Part shown: positions 63,167-64,000 of the stretch, piece after piece
How positions within the stretch are numbered: position 1 is the first letter of the stretch
How the letters are laid out: each line of letters begins with the position of its first letter
Notes under the pieces: model-generated
Told to the model about the DNA's origin: nothing
The model's database searches: none
What the model saw: the letters and a program-made list of their open reading frames with translations, nothing else
Assembly: GCF_020164495.1 (NCBI RefSeq)
Contig: NZ_JAIQYZ010000005.1
Location: 62,001-126,000, forward strand
Origin: Psychroflexus lacisalsi
GTDB lineage: Bacteria > Bacteroidota > Bacteroidia > Flavobacteriales > Flavobacteriaceae
DNA: 64,000 nt
Direction of reading: 5' to 3'
Translations under genes and position numbers: made by a program

Positions 63167-64000
63167 GAGTTTTTATTTTTATAATGATTTTTCAATTGAT
63201 CTCGTTCTTCTAAAAGTCGATCTGAAATTCCAATTTTATAGATATGTGGATTTTCAAAACGTTGAAATTCTTCTGAAAATTCTGACAGGCGCTTTCTCGA
63301 AAAGGCTTTGATCTCCTCCAGAGATTTTGGCGGATAAGTTCTCTTGCCATTTTTCATCACCGATGAAAGCAATGGCTCTGCTGAGCAGTCTGTAAAGGAA
63401 AGTGTTTTGGAAGGTTCAAAAGGATGATTTATATGGCGAACTTCTGTTTCATCTCTTAAGGTCACGGCATCGGCTCCTGCGAGTTCTCCTTTGGTATTTC
63501 GAATCCTGTAGACTTGCTTTTTGTGAGGCATCGTAAGTTTGGCGAGATTTTCTGAAAGCTTTATACGAGGTTTCCCATTGGCAAATGCCAGTTTGTAAAC
63601 ACCATCCAGTGCCGCATCGGGATCGCCAATGACTAAGTTGGTTCCTACACCAAAGACATCGATCGGTCCTTTTTGCTCTTTCAAGCTCCTAATGACATAT
63701 TCATCCAACTGGTTTGAAGCTGCAATTTTAACGTCCTGTAAACCCGCTTCATCCAGAGCTTTCCTACATTTTTTAGCCAGGTAAGATAAGTCACCGCTAT
63801 CCAGGCGGATGCCTTTCAATTCCTCACCACGAGATTTCATTTCTTTTCCTACAGTAATAGCATTAGGCAAACCACTTTTGAGCGTATCGTAAGTATCGAT
63901 GAGAAGAATTGTGTTATCAGGATGACATTGGGCAAAATCACGAAAAGCCGTTAACTCTTCATCATAACTTTGAACGAAGGAATGTGCCATCGTTCCCGAA
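63163..64000 (-). CDS. pncB: Nicotinate phosphoribosyltransferase, 5' end outside window
   Basis: PncB converts nicotinate and PRPP to nicotinate mononucleotide, consuming the product of PncA. The visible part (about 279 residues, from SGTMAHSFVQSYDEEL) holds the conserved AHSFVQSY, DTYDTLKSGL, RLDSGDLSYLAKKCR and GVGTNLV regions and the C-terminal GKRTYPPKSLEEIKAF. The frame is open to the window edge, so roughly the N-terminal 40% is missing. 4-bp overlap with pncA. Confidence 0.96.
   Translation of the reverse strand, partial: SGTMAHSFVQSYDEELTAFRDFAQCHPDNTILLIDTYDTLKSGLPNAITVGKEMKSRGEELKGIRLDSGDLSYLAKKCRKALDEAGLQDVKIAASNQLDEYVIRSLKEQKGPIDVFGVGTNLVIGDPDAALDGVYKLAFANGKPRIKLSENLAKLTMPHKKQVYRIRNTKGELAGADAVTLRDETEVRHINHPFEPSKTLSFTDCSAEPLLSSVMKNGKRTYPPKSLEEIKAFSRKRLSEFSEEFQRFENPHIYKIGISDRLLEERDQLKNHYKNKNS

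Overview
The window is 64 kb of a low-GC, gliding-type member of the Bacteroidota, almost certainly family Flavobacteriaceae. The evidence is a full-length sprA in the flavobacterial gcvH-sprA-ruvA arrangement, alternative complex III fused in one operon with cytochrome oxidase, a SusC/SusD pair, type IX secretion (T9SS) cargo, TAnnTTTG promoter boxes and few Shine-Dalgarno sequences. The genus cannot be fixed from the sequence alone.

Layout. 0-14 kb (minus strand): gcvH (cut by the window edge), sprA, ruvA, malic enzyme, then a ruvB-P450-queG operon. 14-25.5 kb (minus): a complete actABCDEF-coxB-ctaD respiratory operon encoding alternative complex III and a cytochrome c oxidase core, closed by a strong terminator. 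25.6-36 kb (plus): a SPOR protein, a divergent DUF2064 protein, a SusC/SusD pair with a lipoprotein nucleoside hydrolase and a methylthioribose-kinase-like kinase, then rhodanese, DUF2064 transferase and purine nucleoside phosphorylase. I read this as a nucleoside or modified-nucleoside acquisition and salvage locus; it is the most interesting functional unit in the window. 36-45 kb: PagL-like deacylase, head-GIN lipoprotein, greA with a hairpin terminator in its leader, a Rieske-like lipoprotein lacking iron ligands, an ABC ATPase, a secreted M36 protease, a DUF3332 lipoprotein, an HI0933-type flavoprotein and an amidase. 45.5-49.5 kb: an AT-rich accessory stretch with unrecognised genes, one decayed gene and a small T9SS surface-protein cassette, ending at tRNA-Leu(TAG). 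49.8-59 kb: an M20 dipeptidase, then a haem cluster (hemH, hemJ, hemB, hemE) interleaved with a MATE transporter, an orphan histidine kinase and an enoyl-CoA hydratase. 59-64 kb: a thioredoxin-like protein, an Lhr-type ligase-associated helicase, and pncA-pncB for NAD salvage (pncB cut by the window edge).

Four intergenic structures are not explained by genes: an interspersed repeat of about 150-170 bp abutting two stop codons (35.9 and 51.3 kb), a second degenerate repeat between convergent genes (51.5 and 62.5 kb), a 7-bp tandem array that contains the helicase stop codon (62.3 kb), and a long-range stem in the SusC leader (26.8-27.0 kb). No CRISPR array, rRNA, prophage, transposase or replication origin was seen. 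All family assignments were made by reading the translated sequences; no database search was run.
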